64,000 nt of DNA from positions 1-64,000 of the forward strand of contig CAVTAV010000007.1 of NCBI GenBank assembly GCA_963732795.1. Direction: 5' to 3'. Under the pieces are notes generated by a model. The model searched no databases. It was given only the letters and a program-made list of their open reading frames with translations, and was not told the origin of the DNA. Both the position numbers and the translations under genes were made by a program. How positions within the stretch are numbered: position 1 is the first letter of the stretch; each line of letters starts with the position of its first letter. The stretch comes from CAVTAV01 sp963732795 (GTDB lineage Bacteria > Pseudomonadota > Alphaproteobacteria > CAVTAV01). Positions 27,829 through 36,911 of this stretch are shown piece by piece.

Positions 27829-28695
27829 ATGGCATCTGTCTTAGTTACGGGCGCGAGCAAGGGGATCGGTATGGCGATTGCCTTGGTCCTCGGCCGGGCC
27901 GGGCATACGGTTTATGCGACGATGCGCAATCCCGCCGGTGCGCCGGAATTGGCGCGGATCGCGGCGGAAGAGGGCCTGCCAATTCATGTCTCGGCTATGG
28001 ACGTGGATTCGGATCGCTCGGTCGCGGATGCCATCGAGGCGATTACTAAGGCCCATGGGCCGATCGACGTGCTGGTCAACAATGCCGGCATTGAAGGCCG
28101 GGGGGCCATCGAGGAGCTCGACCTTTCCGTTTTCCGGTCCGTGATGGAAACGAATTTTTTCGGGGCGCTTCGCTGCATCAAGGCGGTGCTCCCCGCGATG
28201 CGCGCCCGCAAGAGCGGCAGCATCGTCAACATCACCTCGCTCGCCGGCCGTGTCGCGCACTCACCCCTGTCGCCCTACGCGGCGTCGAAGCATGCGCACG
28301 AGGCGCTGTGCGAGGCGTTGGCGCAGGAGGTGAAGGCGTTCAACATCCATGTCGCTATCGTAGAGCCAGGCGTCATCGACACGGCCTTGCCCCATCGCAT
28401 CGGCGAACCGCCGGCCAACTCGCCCTATCCCCAGACGCGCCGTTTCGCGGACCTGTTCGCGGCGTCGCTGCAAAATCCGAATTCGCCGTCCCTGGTCGGC
28501 GAGAAGGTGCGCGAGATCATCGAAAGCGGCACCTGGCAACTGCGGCACACCGTCGGACCGGATGCCGAGCCGATCCTGCAATGGCGCGCCTCCATGACCG
28601 ACGAAGAATGGGTGGATTGGGGCGCTGCCGACGACGAAACATGGTACGAGCGGGCCGAGCGCGACTTCGGCCTGACCTCTCTCAGACGGGGGTAA
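27829..28695 (+). CDS. SDR-family NAD(P)-dependent oxidoreductase
   Basis: 288-aa classical short-chain dehydrogenase. Cofactor site VTGASKGIGMA at residues 5-15, NNAGIEGRG in the middle, catalytic Ser in NITSLAGRVAHSP and Y150-AAS-K154. The C-terminal third (SPSLVGEKVREIIESGTW, then the LQWRASMTDEEWVDWGA segment) is longer than in minimal SDRs and resembles those acting on ketones or steroids of unknown identity. A strong GGGGGG ribosome site precedes the ATG. It stands alone on the right of the EPS boundary, with a hairpin right after its stop. Substrate unknown. Confidence 0.9.
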   Translation: MASVLVTGASKGIGMAIALVLGRAGHTVYATMRNPAGAPELARIAAEEGLPIHVSAMDVDSDRSVADAIEAITKAHGPIDVLVNNAGIEGRGAIEELDLSVFRSVMETNFFGALRCIKAVLPAMRARKSGSIVNITSLAGRVAHSPLSPYAASKHAHEALCEALAQEVKAFNIHVAIVEPGVIDTALPHRIGEPPANSPYPQTRRFADLFAASLQNPNSPSLVGEKVREIIESGTWQLRHTVGPDAEPILQWRASMTDEEWVDWGAADDETWYERAERDFGLTSLRRG

Positions 28696-28737
28696 GTCCA
28701 GGGCGGCCAATGTTGACCCGTCAACGTCCCTGGGACT
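28695..28737 (+). terminator. Nested hairpin after the SDR gene, possible terminator
   Basis: AGTCCAGGG (28695-28703) pairs, with a one-base bulge, with CCCTGGGACT (28728-28737). Inside it GTTGA-CCCG-TCAAC forms a second stem. It begins on the last base of the stop codon. There is no T-run, so factor-independent termination is doubtful; it may protect the mRNA 3' end. Confidence 0.4.
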
Positions 28738-28794
28738 AAGCTGATCCTTGGGACGACTGGGGCGCATCATTGTCGTCGAGGGGGAAGCACGAGC

Positions 28795-29682
28795 ATGGCG
28801 GCGGAGCCTGATACCCGTGGTTCGACATCACGGATCGGCGCCATGTGCCGGAAAGCGGCGCGGTCGCCCTTTCTGCAATTCCTGGTTCTCGGCGGACTCA
28901 TTTTCTTGGGGGCCCATGTCGTGGACGGCTGGCGAGACCGCCGCGCCACAAAGATCGTCGTCGATCGGAATGCGGTGCATCGCATCGCCGCCCTGTACCA
29001 GGCCCAGAACGGCGCGCCGCCGTCGCCCGCGCAGCTCGACCATCTGATCGACGCCTATATCCATGACGAAATTCTGTTCCGCGAAGCCAAGCGAATAAAT
29101 CTCGACGATGGCGACGAGATCGTCAGGCGCCGCCTCATCCAGAAGATCGAATTCCTGACCGCCCGCGCCGATCCGTCCTCCGCGCCCACCGAGGAAGCGT
29201 TGCGGCACTATTACGACAGTCACAAGGATCGCTTCACCCGGCCCGCCCGGGTCGATTTCACCCATCTGTTCTTCAGCCCGGACGAAGCCGGTCAAGCCGC
29301 CGCCGAGACCCGCGCGCGGCAGGCGCTCGCCCGCTTGCAAGCCGATCCCGCAATGGTCGACCGCCTTGGCGACCCGTTCCCGCTGCAAAGCACTTTTGTC
29401 GGCATGACCAAGACCGACGCCGTTCAGCTTTTCGGCGACGCGTCGATCGTCGACGGCTTGTTCCAAGCGCCCGTCGGCATCTGGAGCGGACCGTTCCGGT
29501 CCGGGTATGGCTGGCATCTGATCCGCGTGACTGCCTCCGAACCCGCCAAGGCTCGGCCGTTCGAGGATGTCAGGTCGGATGTCGCCGCCGCTCTGAGCCA
29601 GGAGATGCAGGATCGCGCCGCCGCAGACGCCTTCGAGGCCATGAAGGCGCGCTACAAAATCGTCCGGCCTGTCAAGCCTTGA
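28795..29682 (+). CDS. Membrane-anchored PpiC-type peptidylprolyl isomerase
   Basis: 295 aa. A hydrophobic segment (FLQFLVLGGLIFLGAHVV, about 25-42) anchors it in the inner membrane with a periplasmic body. A SurA-like N-domain (DAYIHDEILFREAKRI) is followed by a parvulin-like region (VDFTHLFFS, then GIWSGPFRSGYGWHLIRV). Its function would be periplasmic proline isomerisation or chaperoning. GGGGGAAG precedes the ATG. It ends 9 bp before the DUF3604 gene; the same pairing recurs in other bacteria, so a dedicated maturation role for the DUF3604 protein is a fair inference. Confidence 0.85.
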   Translation: MAAEPDTRGSTSRIGAMCRKAARSPFLQFLVLGGLIFLGAHVVDGWRDRRATKIVVDRNAVHRIAALYQAQNGAPPSPAQLDHLIDAYIHDEILFREAKRINLDDGDEIVRRRLIQKIEFLTARADPSSAPTEEALRHYYDSHKDRFTRPARVDFTHLFFSPDEAGQAAAETRARQALARLQADPAMVDRLGDPFPLQSTFVGMTKTDAVQLFGDASIVDGLFQAPVGIWSGPFRSGYGWHLIRVTASEPAKARPFEDVRSDVAAALSQEMQDRAAADAFEAMKARYKIVRPVKP

Positions 29683-29691
29683 GAGGAGACC

Positions 29692-31563
29692 ATGGCACCG
29701 ATGCCCAGGACCAAAAGAAAGATCACCAACGGGACCGTGGCGGCTGCGATGCTGCTTGCCGTTCTCGACGGATCGGCGCTCGCGGCGGAAGGCGCCGCAA
29801 ACGGCAGCACCGTTCCCTACAATCCCGAGCGGAACGCCTATTTCGGCGACCTACATCTGCATACCAGCATGTCGGCCGACGCCGCCGCGTCCTTCACCAA
29901 GACCCTGCCCGAGGACGCCTACCGCTTCGCCATGGGCGAGGCGGTCGAGTATTTCGGGGACAAGGTCCGGCGTAAGGCGCCGCTGGACTTTCTCGCGGTC
30001 ACGGACCACGCCGAATATCTCGGGATGGTGCGCGAGGCCTCCGACCCCAACGGACCCTTCGCCGGCACCGACTGGCCCGCCAAGCTCGCCAAGGTCTCGG
30101 ACGACATGATGGGAATATTGCGGATCTTCTCCCCGGCCTTCCGCGGCGAGAAGCCGATCCCGGACTTCATGGACAAGAAGCTGATGGAGTCCAACTGGCA
30201 ACGGGAGATCGCCGCCGCCCAGAAATACTATCGTCCCGGCAAGTTCACGACCTTTGTCGCCTATGAATGGAGCCCGCTCAAGAACGGCCATATGCACCGC
30301 AACGTCATTTTCCGCGGGCCGAACTATCCGGATCTGCCGTTCAGCGCGATCAATTCCCTGAAGCCCGAGGACCTCTGGACCTATATCGAGGCCAACCGCG
30401 CCAAGGGCATCGAGGCGATCCTGATCCCGCACAATTCCAATCTGAGCCGCGGCATGATGTTCGCCTACAAGGATTCCTACGGCAACATGATCGACCGGGC
30501 CTATGCCGAGCGGCGCGTCCGGAACGAGCGCATCGTCGAGATCACCCAGAACAAGGGCACGAGCGAAACCCGTCCCGAATTTTCGCCGGCCGACGAATTC
30601 GCCGATTTCGAGCTGCTGGCGGTCAATCCCAAGAGCGGTATCGACCAAAGGGGCGGCTATGTCCGTCCGGCCTTCAAGCGCGGGTTGGAAATCGAGTCCC
30701 GGACTGGCGTAAACCCGTTCGAATTCGGCCTGATCGGCAGCTCCGACTACCACACCGGGATTTCGGCGACGGAAGAGTTCAATTTCCCCGGTGGCATGGG
30801 CATCGTCGACGCGCAGACCGACCGCAAGAAGATCGAGCAGATCTTGAGCCAGCCGCACCCGATCATGCACTCCCGGATCACCATTCTGAGCACGGGCGGC
30901 CTCGCCGGCATATGGGCCGAAGAAAACACGCGCGAATCCCTGTTCGACGCCATGCAGCGGCGGGAGGTTTTCGCGACGACGGGCGGCCGCATCCGGATAC
31001 GAATGTTCGCCGGCTGGAACTATTCCAAGGGTTTGACCAAGAAAACCGATTGGGTCCGCCAGGCTTATGACCGCGGCGTGGTGATGGGGGCGGACCTGCC
31101 GGGGCCGGGCAAGGACGGGGCGAAGAAGCCGACCTTCCTGTTCGATGCGATCAAGGATCCCGACGGCGGTAATCTCGACCGGCTTCAGATCGTCAAGGTC
31201 TGGAATGCCGACGGCAAATCCCACGAGAAGGTGATCGACGTCCTGTGGTCGGGAGACCGCAAGCGGGATCCCAAGACCGGCAAGGTGCCGCCTGTCGGCA
31301 ACACGGTCGATGTCGCGACCGCGACCTATACGAATTCCATCGGCGCGGTCGAGCTCAAGGGCCAATGGACCGACCCCGATTTCGACCCGAAAGTCTCGGC
31401 GATCTATTACGCGCGCGTCCTCGAAATTCCGACACCGCGCTGGCCGACCTATCTCGCCGTGCGCAACAACCTGCCGATCCCGGACAATACGCCGCCGTCC
31501 TTCCAGGAGCGGGCCTGGACGTCGCCGGTCTTCTATAAGGGAACGTCTGTCGACGGCTCCTGA
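29692..31563 (+). CDS. DUF3604-domain secreted protein (PHP-like metal-dependent hydrolase)
   Basis: 623 aa with a signal peptide ending near SALAAEG (residue about 32). Recognised as DUF3604 from YFGDLHLHTSMSADA, FLAVTDHAEYLG, IPHNSNLSRG and IGSSDYHTG: His/Asp-rich motifs that in PHP-type folds bind catalytic metals. The reaction is not established to my knowledge. Start supported by GAGGAG 6 nt upstream. Operon with the PpiC isomerase. It converges with the UPF0210 gene, the two stop codons abutting at 31563/31564. Length is normal for the family and the frame is intact. Confidence 0.88.
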   Translation: MAPMPRTKRKITNGTVAAAMLLAVLDGSALAAEGAANGSTVPYNPERNAYFGDLHLHTSMSADAAASFTKTLPEDAYRFAMGEAVEYFGDKVRRKAPLDFLAVTDHAEYLGMVREASDPNGPFAGTDWPAKLAKVSDDMMGILRIFSPAFRGEKPIPDFMDKKLMESNWQREIAAAQKYYRPGKFTTFVAYEWSPLKNGHMHRNVIFRGPNYPDLPFSAINSLKPEDLWTYIEANRAKGIEAILIPHNSNLSRGMMFAYKDSYGNMIDRAYAERRVRNERIVEITQNKGTSETRPEFSPADEFADFELLAVNPKSGIDQRGGYVRPAFKRGLEIESRTGVNPFEFGLIGSSDYHTGISATEEFNFPGGMGIVDAQTDRKKIEQILSQPHPIMHSRITILSTGGLAGIWAEENTRESLFDAMQRREVFATTGGRIRIRMFAGWNYSKGLTKKTDWVRQAYDRGVVMGADLPGPGKDGAKKPTFLFDAIKDPDGGNLDRLQIVKVWNADGKSHEKVIDVLWSGDRKRDPKTGKVPPVGNTVDVATATYTNSIGAVELKGQWTDPDFDPKVSAIYYARVLEIPTPRWPTYLAVRNNLPIPDNTPPSFQERAWTSPVFYKGTSVDGS

Positions 31564-32935
31564 TCAGTTCGTCAGCGCGCCGAGCGGGGAGGGGATGCGG
31601 CCGCCTCGGGCGATGAGCCGATAGGGCGAAATCTCGTTGACCGGCATTACCGGTGCCCGCCCCAGGAGCCCGCCGAAATCGACGCTTTCGCCGACCGACT
31701 TGCCGATCGCCGGAATGATGCGGGCGGCGGTCGTCTTGTTGTTGATCATGCCGATCGCCGCTTCGTCGCTGATGATGGCGGAGAGGATCTCCGGCGGCGT
31801 GTGGCCCGGCACGACGATCATGTCGAGGCCGACGGAGCAGACCGAGGTCATCGCTTCGAGCTTGTCGATCGTGATCGCGCCGCGCTCGGCGGCCTGGATC
31901 ATGCCGATATCTTCGGAAATCGGGATGAACGCGCCTGAGAGCCCGCCGACATGGCTCGAGGCCATGGCGCCGCCTTTCTTCACTGCGTCGTTCAAGAGCG
32001 CGAGCGCCGCCGTCGTGCCGTGGGCGCCGACGGTATCTACGCCGATCGCTTCCAGGATGCGCGCGACGCTGTCGCCTTCCGCCGGGGTCGGCGCGAGGGA
32101 GAGATCGACAATACCGAAGGGAATGCCGAGCCGGGTGGCGGCGGTGCGGCCGACGAGCTCGCCGGCACGGGTGATCTTGAACGCCGTCTGGCGAATGGAC
32201 GCCGTGAGCTGGCCGAAATCGACGTCGCCCATGGCCTTGATCGTGCGTAGCACGACTGCCCGGCCCGCTCACGCCGACATTGACGGTGCAGTCGCCTTCG
32301 CCGACGCCGTGAAACGCGCCCGCCATGAAGGGGTTGTCCTGGACGGCGTTGCAGAAGACGACGAGCTTGGCGCAGCCGATCGAGTCCCGATCGGCCGTCC
32401 TCTCGGCGGTCTCGCGCATGACATGGCCCATACGGGCGATGGCGTCCATGTTCAGACCCGCCTTGGTCGAGCCGATATTGACGGAGGCGCAGACCCGCTC
32501 GGTCGCGGCGAGGGCTTGCGGAACGACATCGATGAGCTTCGAATCCGCGGGCGTCGTGCCTTTCTCGACCAGCGCCGAGAAACCGCCGATGAAATCGACA
32601 TTCACCTCGCGGGCCGCGCGGTCCATCACCTTGGCGATGTCGAGAAGCTGATCGGGATTGCATTTGCCGGCGATCATCGAGATCGGCGTAACGGCGATCC
32701 GGCAATTGACGATCGGAATACCGAATTCGATCGAGATATCCGAGCAGACCTGGCGCAAATCCCGCGCGGTGCTCGTGATCTTGGCGAGAATGTTCTTCGC
32801 GAGCGCCTTCGGGTCGTCGCTGCCACAGTCGAGCAGGCTGATCCCGACCGTGACCGTGCGGATGTCAAGTTGCTCCATCCGCACCATCTGGATGGTCTCG
32901 ATGATCTCCTCGCCGGAAAAGCTCAGATGTTTCAT
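31564..32935 (-). pseudogene. UPF0210 (PFL/DUF711) family protein, frameshifted
   Basis: About 457 codons. The N-terminal part (frame starting ATG 32935) reads MKHLSFSGEEIIETIQMVRM and reaches VNVGVSGPG, then turns into random Arg/His-rich sequence. The C-terminal part resumes in another frame at VLRTIKAMGDVDFGQL (about 32255) through to TAG 31564. Removing one base in the GGGCAGTCGTG stretch near 32262 restores a continuous protein. The family pairs almost invariably with a small ACT-domain protein, as here (10 bp upstream). Biochemical function of UPF0210 is not known; proposed links are to amino-acid or one-carbon regulation. Confidence 0.85.
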
Positions 32936-32945
32936 CTCGCGGCCC

Positions 32946-33248
32946 TCAAATCCGGTGCATGACTTTGAAGATGTCCTCGCGCTGGATCTCGATCCTCACG
33001 CCAAGCTGCTCGCCGCGCTCGGTCAGCCGCTCGCTCAGCTCATGGAAGGTAACGGAGGCCTGGGCCAGATCGACCATCATGATCATCGTGAAGAAGTCGC
33101 GGATGACCGACTGGCTGATGTCCAGAATATTGACATTGGCCTCGGCGATCGTTGCCGTGACGCCGGCGATGATGCCGACGCGATCGGAGCCGATGATGGT
33201 AACGATGGCGCGGCTCGAGGGGGCGGGGGCGGTTTCTGGTGTATGCAT
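32946..33248 (-). CDS. ACT-domain protein (UPF0237-like)
   Basis: 100-aa small regulatory protein with a single ACT fold: AIVTIIGSDRVGIIAGVTATIAE followed by NILDISQSVIRDFFTMIMMV, the usual second strand-helix unit. ATG 33248 is the natural start; the longer frame to 33371 adds 41 residues without homology. The first gene of a two-gene leftward operon with UPF0210, an arrangement conserved in many bacteria and archaea. ACT domains bind amino acids, so it probably senses one; which amino acid is unknown. Confidence 0.85.
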   Translation of the reverse strand: MHTPETAPAPSSRAIVTIIGSDRVGIIAGVTATIAEANVNILDISQSVIRDFFTMIMMVDLAQASVTFHELSERLTERGEQLGVRIEIQREDIFKVMHRI

Positions 33249-33538
33249 TGTTGGGGCCGATGGAGAGAGGGGGAAGACGCCCCGACTATAGTCGTTGCTG
33301 CGTGCCGGACAAGCGGGTGCCTCGGCGATTGCGGCCGCGCACGGTTCGCTCCGATGCCCAAATGCGCGCATTCTCTATCAATTATTCTATCGAAGAAGGC
33401 CTTGACGGCAGGCGCGACCATAGTCATAAGCGCGCCTCGCGGGAAACCGATGCTCCGGGTCCCGACGTCATTGGTTCTTTCTGACTGACGCAGCCGCCAC
33501 GAGCGTGCGTATGCTGCGCGAGACGGCAGCACCGAACT

Positions 33539-34492
33539 ATGCCAAGAGGTGACGACAAGGAAGCCAAGCTTGGGACGTTCGGGTTGCGCCTGAGGGCCTG
33601 GTGGGAAGGCTATAGCCCGGAGGAGTATCTCGCCTGGCTCGAGGCCAGGCGGGCGAAAGGAGCGACCGTCAAGCATAAGACGGGCGCCGCAACGTCGCCC
33701 GTGACGGAGATCGCCTGGAAACCTGACCGGATCAAAGTGGCCAATCTGATCTGGGGCGAGGGCTATTGCGGTCCGGGCGGGCCGCAGCATGTCGTGGATT
33801 TGTCCAAGCTCCTGGGTCTCACGCCGGATATGAGCGTTCTCATCGTCGGCGGCGGGCTCGGCGGCCCGGCGCGGGCGCTCGCCGGCAATTTCGGTTGCTA
33901 CGTCACGGCCTATGAGGAATCGGCCGAGCTCGCGGCCGCCGGCACGGAGCTCTCCGTCGGGGCGGGACTAGGCCGCAAGGCGCCGATCGAGCATTTCGAT
34001 TTCGAGAATATCGAGCCGTTCACGCGGAAATTCGATGCCGCGGTGGCGAAGGAGTCGCTGCTGACGATCAAGAACAAGTCCGGCGTTCTGCGTGAAATCT
34101 TTGCGTCGTTGAAACCCCAGCAGCTCGTTCTAATCACCGACTATGTCCTCGAGGATTCGACCAGTGCCGACGATCCTGAGGTCGCCGAGTGGCTGACAGC
34201 GGAAAAAACCAAATGTCACTTGCTACGGAATGAGGAGATGGTGCGGCTCATCGAGCGCGCCGGATTCCTGGTGCGGGTCAAGGAGGACCAGAGCGAGAGC
34301 TACCGCTCGTTGATCGCCGAAAGCTGGTCCGAGTCAGGTCAGATCATTCAGCAGTTGTCCCAGGAGGCCGAGGAGAACCAGAGCCTCATCCAGACGCTGC
34401 TCGATGAAGCGACGCGGTGGGCGCGGCTTTCCCACCTGCTGGAGAGCAACAAGCTCCGCCTGATGCGCTACGTCCTCGAAAAGGGCGCGTAG
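33539..34492 (+). CDS. SAM-dependent methyltransferase-like protein
   Basis: 317 aa with a class I methyltransferase core. VLIVGGGLGGPARAL (residues about 100-114) is the SAM-binding loop, ESAELAAAGTELSV the acidic beta-2 end region, and AVAKESLLTIKN the post-I region, with LITDYVLEDST after it. This layout resembles phosphoethanolamine/small-molecule methyltransferases. Before the core are about 90 residues with an unusual WWEGYSPEEYLAWLEARRA segment. The C-terminal 60 residues are predicted helical. It stands alone between divergent ACT and convergent permease genes. Substrate unknown. The 290 bp upstream contain no other gene. Confidence 0.75.
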   Translation: MPRGDDKEAKLGTFGLRLRAWWEGYSPEEYLAWLEARRAKGATVKHKTGAATSPVTEIAWKPDRIKVANLIWGEGYCGPGGPQHVVDLSKLLGLTPDMSVLIVGGGLGGPARALAGNFGCYVTAYEESAELAAAGTELSVGAGLGRKAPIEHFDFENIEPFTRKFDAAVAKESLLTIKNKSGVLREIFASLKPQQLVLITDYVLEDSTSADDPEVAEWLTAEKTKCHLLRNEEMVRLIERAGFLVRVKEDQSESYRSLIAESWSESGQIIQQLSQEAEENQSLIQTLLDEATRWARLSHLLESNKLRLMRYVLEKGA

Positions 34493-34508
34493 ATCGAAGC
34501 CGAATGTC

Positions 34509-36110
34509 CTATCGCGGCGCGCCCATGCTGGTCATCAGCTTGGCGGTCTCTTCGGCGGGCAACGCAGAGCGGAGTGCGAGCCACATGACGATCGCGCTCC
34601 AGACCGCCGTGGCGACCACGCCTTCCCAGAAGGGAAGCACGGCATAGCCGCCGCCGATATCGCTCATGGCCGAGAGCAACCACATGCCCCCGAACCAGGC
34701 GAACAGCCAGCCGATATTGCGCCAGCCGAAATCCTCTACCGGGTTCCTGGCGACGAAGTGGTAATAGAGCGCGTAAAGAGCGAAACCGATCGCGACGATC
34801 AGGAACAGGAACGAATTGGTCTCATAACCGGTCCAATAGATGATCCAATTACTGCTGATGAACGCGATCGGCGCCAGGATCCCCGCGCCCTTAAGATGGA
34901 ACGGCCGGTCCAGATGCGGCTGGTTCTTGCGCAGGACCAGGAGAATGATCGGTCCCAATCCATAGGTCAGCACGGTGATGGAGGTGATGTAGTTCACCAT
35001 CAGTTGCCAGGCCGGGAACGGCAGCAGGAACAGGATGCCGATCGCCCACATTACGAGGACCGCGGCCCAAGGCACCTGCGCCTTGTTCAACGCCGTCAGC
35101 CAGGCCGGGCCGGACCGCATCTCGCCTACGGCATAGAGAATGCGCGCGCCGCCGGTCAGGAACATCAGGCCCGGTGCCGCCCGGCGAGACATAGGCGTCG
35201 ATATAGAGAAGCGTCGCCAGCCAGCCGATGCCGAGCGTCGCGGCAAGGCCCGCGAAAGGTCCCGCCTCGCCGGTGAAGGTGAGGTGCTGCCAGCCATTGG
35301 CCATGTCTTCCGGCCGCAGCGCCATCAGGAAGCCGACCTGCAGCAGGACATAGACGACCGCGGTGATCAGCACCGATCCGATCACGGCGATCGGGATGTG
35401 CTTGCTCGGATTGGAGCTTTCGCCGCCGAGATCGATCGCCGTGCGGAAGCCGAGATAGCTGAACACGATGCCGGCCGCGGGCAGGGCGGTGAAGATGCCG
35501 GAGAACTGGTAGCTGTTCGGGGTCGGCCGACCAGACGTCCCAATGGGTGCTGGCGGCGATCAGGACGATGATGGCCAGAAGCGGCACGGCGAGCTTCCAC
35601 CAGGTGATGGCGGAATTGACATGGAGCAGCTTGCGCACCGCCAGGAGGTTGAACAGCGCGAAAACGCCAAGCAGCGCCGCGCAGGTGATGAAGCCGACGG
35701 TGGTCAGCAGATTCTCGGTTCCGGGCTGGAGGAAATAGGGCAGGTAGTTGTTGGCGTAGGTAACGATGGCCTCGGCCTCGACCGCCGGCACCGCTACATA
35801 GGCGAGAAACAGCATCCAGCCCCAGATGCGCCCCAGCCCTTCGCCATGGCTCGCATGGCTCATATGCACGAGCGCCCCGCTTCGCGGAAACAGCACGGCC
35901 AACTCGGCGAAGCACAGTGCGATCATCAGGATGATCACCGCGCCCGACAACCCAGCTCCAGATCGCCAGCGGTCCGGCGATCTTGGAGGCGTGATAGGCG
36001 CCGAACAGCCAGCCCGAGCCGATCATGCTGGTGGTGCTGGCGAACAGAAGCCCGATGATCTTGGCGTCGCGGCGTAGTTCCCCCTTCACGCCGTTGGCCG
36101 ATTCAGCCAT
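34509..36110 (-). pseudogene. APC-family amino-acid permease, three frameshifts
   Basis: About 533 codons of a 12-helix amino acid-polyamine-organocation transporter. Starts MAESANGVKGELRRDAKIIG with GGGAGAGG upstream. Homology moves between frames at about 35950 (IWSWVV to GAVIILMIALCFAEL), about 35520 (HWDVWSADP to FSYLGFRTAIDLGGES) and about 35165 (IDAYVSPGG to GLMFLTGGARILYAV), each by one base. All membrane segments are present in one frame or another, so the gene is complete apart from indels. Three separate single-base shifts in one transporter suit sequencing error better than ordered decay. It converges on the methyltransferase gene with 16 bp between stops. Confidence 0.8.
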
Positions 36111-36466
36111 CAGCCTCTCCCGTTGTTGCCTCGTCTCCCCTGACCGAAGCGGCGTCCGGCCCTCATCAGGGAGAACACTAAACGGTTGATGGCCGACTGC
36201 CTAGAAAATGTGGCGCGGCGTCAGCGCCAACGCGGAGGACCACCCCGCGAGCTTGAATAAAATTACCAAATAGAGCACTAAAATTTCACGGCGCACCCGG
36301 TTGTGAATAGCGCAGAGTCGACCGCGATGCTTTGCCACAATTCCGCCGCGACTTGGGATAAGATTCCCGGCGGATTCGGTCGCTCCGGTGGTTCCGCCAC
36401 CGGCGGTTCGCAACCCACACCGACCATCCGTTCGGTGCGCGTTTCACCACATGACTGGAGACTCTA
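36111..36466. other. Intergenic region with a leader hairpin before DUF1344
   Basis: No gene in these 356 bp between the divergent permease and DUF1344 genes. CCGGTGG (36385-36391) and CCACCGG (36397-36403) form a perfect 7-bp stem with a 5-nt loop, 64 bp before the DUF1344 start, inside its probable leader. GGAGA lies 6-7 nt before ATG 36467. Confidence 0.45.
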
Positions 36467-36733
36467 ATGAAGAAGTTGCTCATTCCGGCGCTCTCCGTCG
36501 CGGCGCTCATCGGCATCAATACGGCGTTCGCGGCTGACGTTACCGGCGAGATCAAGTCTGTAAGCGTGAAGAAGCACGACGTCCTCCTCAATAACGGTCA
36601 GCGTTACTGGTTCGGCAAGGACTTCGACCTGTCGAAGACCAAGAAGGGCGAAAAGGTGAAGATCACCTTCGAAGAAAAGAAAATGAAGAAAGGGACGAAG
36701 AACGAGGCGAGCGCGATCGCCCTCGTCTCCTAA
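36467..36733 (+). CDS. DUF1344-domain periplasmic protein
   Basis: 88 aa. Cleavable signal peptide (MKKLLIPALSVAALIGINTA, cleavage probably after AFA) and a small beta-barrel-like remainder with ADVTGEIKSVSVKKHDVLL, typical of DUF1344 proteins common in alphaproteobacteria. The mature part is Lys-rich (KKGEKVKITFEEKKMKKG), giving a basic pI. No enzymatic motif. GGAGACTCTA precedes the start. Single-gene transcript bounded by the leader hairpin and a downstream GC-rich hairpin. Function unknown. Confidence 0.85.
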   Translation: MKKLLIPALSVAALIGINTAFAADVTGEIKSVSVKKHDVLLNNGQRYWFGKDFDLSKTKKGEKVKITFEEKKMKKGTKNEASAIALVS

Positions 36734-36757
36734 GCCTTTTCCGTTCTATTCCGCTCA

Positions 36758-36787
36758 GCGGCGACCGCGCTGGCCTCCGGTCGCCGC
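36758..36787 (+). terminator. GC-rich hairpin after DUF1344
   Basis: GCGGCGACC (36758-36766) and GGTCGCCGC (36779-36787) are perfect 9-bp arms with a 12-nt loop, 25 bp after the DUF1344 stop. No T-run follows on either strand, so it is a weak or bidirectional terminator or an mRNA end. Confidence 0.5.
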
Positions 36788-36911
36788 CTATGTCGAAGCC
36801 TCTCCCGATACATCACCGACGCAAGATGCGTTGACCGAATAGCCTTCCTCCGCTCAAACTGACGCCCGATACAGGGATGATTGCGCCATGCGCGCATGAG
36901 AGGGGGTTGAA

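Noticed and set aside
29851..31365. 504-codon open frame on the minus strand over DUF3604
   Set aside because: Shadow of a GC-rich gene; the + strand protein has clear DUF3604 motifs and a ribosome site.
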